DNA of 64,000 bases from Apostichopus japonicus (taxonomy: Eukaryota; Echinodermata; Holothuroidea; Aspidochirotida; Stichopodidae), in the NCBI RefSeq assembly GCF_037975245.1, contig NC_092583.1:6049264-6113263 (forward strand). Reading direction: 5' to 3'. Positions 62,917 to 64,000 of this stretch are shown here, piece after piece. How positions within the stretch are numbered: the first letter of the stretch is position 1; every line of letters starts with the position of its first letter. A model generated the notes under the pieces. That model searched no databases, was not told the DNA's origin, and worked only from the letters and a program-made list of their open reading frames with translations. A program made the position numbers and the translations under genes.

Positions 62917-63004
62917 ATACCTCAAGAGCTACTGAATCTAAAATAGTCATACCTCAAGAGCTACTGAATCTAAAATAGTCATACCTCAAGAGCTACTGAA
63001 TCTA
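62917..63004 (-). repeat. Triplicated 32-bp exon end plus splice donor
   Basis: Three head-to-tail copies of a 32-bp unit contain the last 19 coding bases of exon 3 and the following GTATGACTATTTT of the intron. The donors fall at 62,984, 62,952 and 62,920. Only the first keeps the reading frame; use of either other donor inserts 32 or 64 bp and brings an in-frame TGA directly after the exon's last Glu codon. Confidence 0.95.
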
Positions 63005-63035
63005 AACCGGCCTTCTGTGTCTGTCTAAGGAAATC
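62985..63035 (-). CDS. trio: Trio-like gene, exon 3: DH domain segment
   Basis: A 51-bp, phase-0 exon after a CTTTCAG acceptor, coding DFLRQTQKAGLDSVALE. It corresponds to the DFL-Y---AGL---LE stretch following KYQLLLK in Trio/Kalirin DH domains. The donor (GTATGA) lies in a 32-bp unit present three times; I chose the first donor because it keeps the frame and joins exon 4 as ALE-TAVRIMC. Confidence 0.92.
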
Positions 63036-63370
63036 CTGAAAGAAAACAAGTAAACAAACCAGCTGATTATCAAGTGAATGTTGATTAGATTGGAGGATAA
63101 GCTCTTGTTTTCACCACAACTGCTGTTTTGAAACACAAGCGATACTTTAGAAAGAGAATAATTTCATCACTTGTTGTGACTGTAAGTGGACTCAAAAACC
63201 ATTTTCTAAAATATTCAGTACCACTCTTTCACACCTGATAGAAATGCAGGACTGATTATATAGAACCTCATTATTATGTTGGGTAATACACAATATATCT
63301 GTCTTCTTTTCCTGATAGGATTTTGCACATACGAATCCAATCTGAAGTGTGCAAACTACTTGCAACATAC

Positions 63371-63463
63371 CTTCAAGAGCAGTTGATACTTCATAATACG
63401 TTGCACTGGTTTGATCAAAAGATCAGAAAGACTCAATTTGTGGTTCATCTTTACTCGCAGCTC
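63371..63463 (-). CDS. trio: Trio-like gene, exon 2: DH core
   Basis: A 93-bp, phase-0 exon (acceptor CAAATTAAG, donor GTATGT) coding 31 residues. They include [20 protein letters not shown] followed by LK. This is conserved region 3 of the DH fold, with the LIKP-QRI-KY-LLL helix that contacts the Rho switch regions. All hallmark residues are present, which predicts an active exchange domain. Confidence 0.95.
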
Positions 63464-63600
63464 CTTAATTTGAGAAGAAAAGAGGAAGAGATATCTCAAG
63501 TACTTAAAATGCAGAGTTTGATAAGATAGCAAATTGAATATCACTAAAAATCAAACTACAATTGAAAACAAGATTCAGCAACAAAAGAAAAATGACTTAC

Positions 63601-63687
63601 TTCAAAGAAAGACTCAAATTCATTTACAATATACTCTGACTTGGGCTTGTTCTGGCAATAAACCACATACATATGCAAGCGACGTTC
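63601..63687 (-). CDS. trio: Trio-like gene, exon 1 in window: DH segment
   Basis: An 87-bp, phase-0 exon (acceptor GTTTTTCTTCAG, donor GTAAGT) coding [20 protein letters not shown] then VNEFESFFE. The family sequence here reads [23 protein letters not shown], a highly conserved feature of the second Trio/Kalirin GEF module. The preceding DH exon, including conserved region 1, is not in the window. Confidence 0.94.
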
Positions 63688-64000
63688 CTGAAGAAAAACA
63701 AGAAAGAAACTGACAACAATGAAACAGTACTATATCATACTATCAAAATAATGTAACACACATGTAATGCAAGTGCTGGTACATTACCAGGCTTTGAATG
63801 GCACCAACTTGTTATTAATCCAAACTCACTGATAAATAAGGAAACCAATGAGCCCTCTAATATTAAGATTCCAGATTTACAAGGCTGACAAGGACAACAC
63901 AACATACCTTAGGGCTCTTGAAGGTCTAGCAATTATAGCCAACTTGAGCATGTTAAGAAATATGTATAAAGGAAACTACCTATGACATAGGGACAGACAC
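63688..64000 (-). other. Intron sequence at the right edge
   Basis: No exon was recognised between the acceptor of the last visible exon and the window end. A donor-like GTATGT near 63,915 follows no family-like coding sequence. Confidence 0.6.

Larger units (their letters stand above)
49474..63687 (-). other. Trio/Kalirin-type RhoGEF gene, 3' part (nine exons)
   Basis: Nine minus-strand exons joined at GT/AG borders give 586 uninterrupted codons and a TGA. The product has most of a Dbl-homology (DH) domain, its pleckstrin-homology (PH) domain, a Ser/Lys-rich linker and a C-terminal SH3 domain. DH-PH modules load GTP onto Rho-family GTPases at the membrane, and Trio and Kalirin steer axon growth and cytoskeletal remodelling. 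The wording [49 protein letters not shown] and ALQSPIAYQ fits the second (RhoA-type) GEF module of Trio/Kalirin. The following SH3 excludes p63RhoGEF, which lacks one. Spectrin repeats, first GEF module and promoter would lie beyond 64,000. No Ig or kinase exon follows, so the visible end resembles shorter Kalirin-9-like isoforms. Introns before the PH end are all phase 0. Family assignment is firm; Trio versus Kalirin orthology is inferred. Confidence 0.88.

Noticed and set aside
63890-63930. Possible 18-bp mini-exon with TAG acceptor and GTATGT donor
   Set aside because: The encoded residues do not fit the segment expected before the [10 protein letters not shown] exon, and chance occurrence is likely.

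Overview
The window is eukaryotic, animal genomic DNA. It has spliced exons of a metazoan Trio/Kalirin-type RhoGEF gene, a 5'-truncated non-LTR retrotransposon with target-site duplications, microsatellites, foldback elements and one very large satellite array. No bacterial operon, CRISPR array, rRNA or convincing tRNA was seen. The unique DNA is AT-rich and carries scattered TAGGCCTA-like words and L1/Tx1-type LINEs. I infer a marine invertebrate, possibly an echinoderm or another non-vertebrate deuterostome; this species-level guess is weak.

Layout. (1) 1-28,434: an uninterrupted satellite built from a 22-bp monomer (core GGTACCGATCAATCGAATG). It is organised into higher-order repeats (HORs): an A-type half with periods of 3354, 2498 and 3199 bp, then a B-type half with a nearly exact 3502-bp period, a 547-bp sub-array and a scrambled end. 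The array runs off the left edge. The many open frames inside it arise because the monomer has no stop in any of six frames; I do not regard them as genes. (2) 28,435-38,400: unique or old-repeat DNA with a long foldback (29,849-30,011), a hairpin beside a palindromic CRE octamer, a homopurine tract, a possible 1.9-kb terminal-inverted-repeat element and a diverged tandem repeat of about 330 bp. (3) 38,415-41,590: a 5'-truncated L1/Tx1-like LINE with a 14-bp target-site duplication and one in-frame TGA. (4) 41,605-49,470: non-coding DNA with a foldback, a long TA palindrome, a second, decayed LINE fragment and a field of degenerate repeats. (5) 49,474-63,687, minus strand: nine exons of a Trio/Kalirin-like gene. 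They encode most of the second DH domain, its PH domain, a Ser/Lys-rich linker and a C-terminal SH3 domain. The 5' part of the gene lies beyond the right edge.

The nine exons join in phase into 586 codons ending in TGA. Every junction has GT/AG borders, and the residues across junctions fit the Trio/Kalirin family. The gene has three structural oddities: a 49-bp minisatellite of about 66 units in the DH-PH intron, a splice donor tandemly triplicated with its exon end, and a strong donor inside the linker exon that competes with a downstream in-frame stop. The most unusual part of the window is the 22-bp, six-frame-open, CpG-dense satellite with kilobase-scale HORs.
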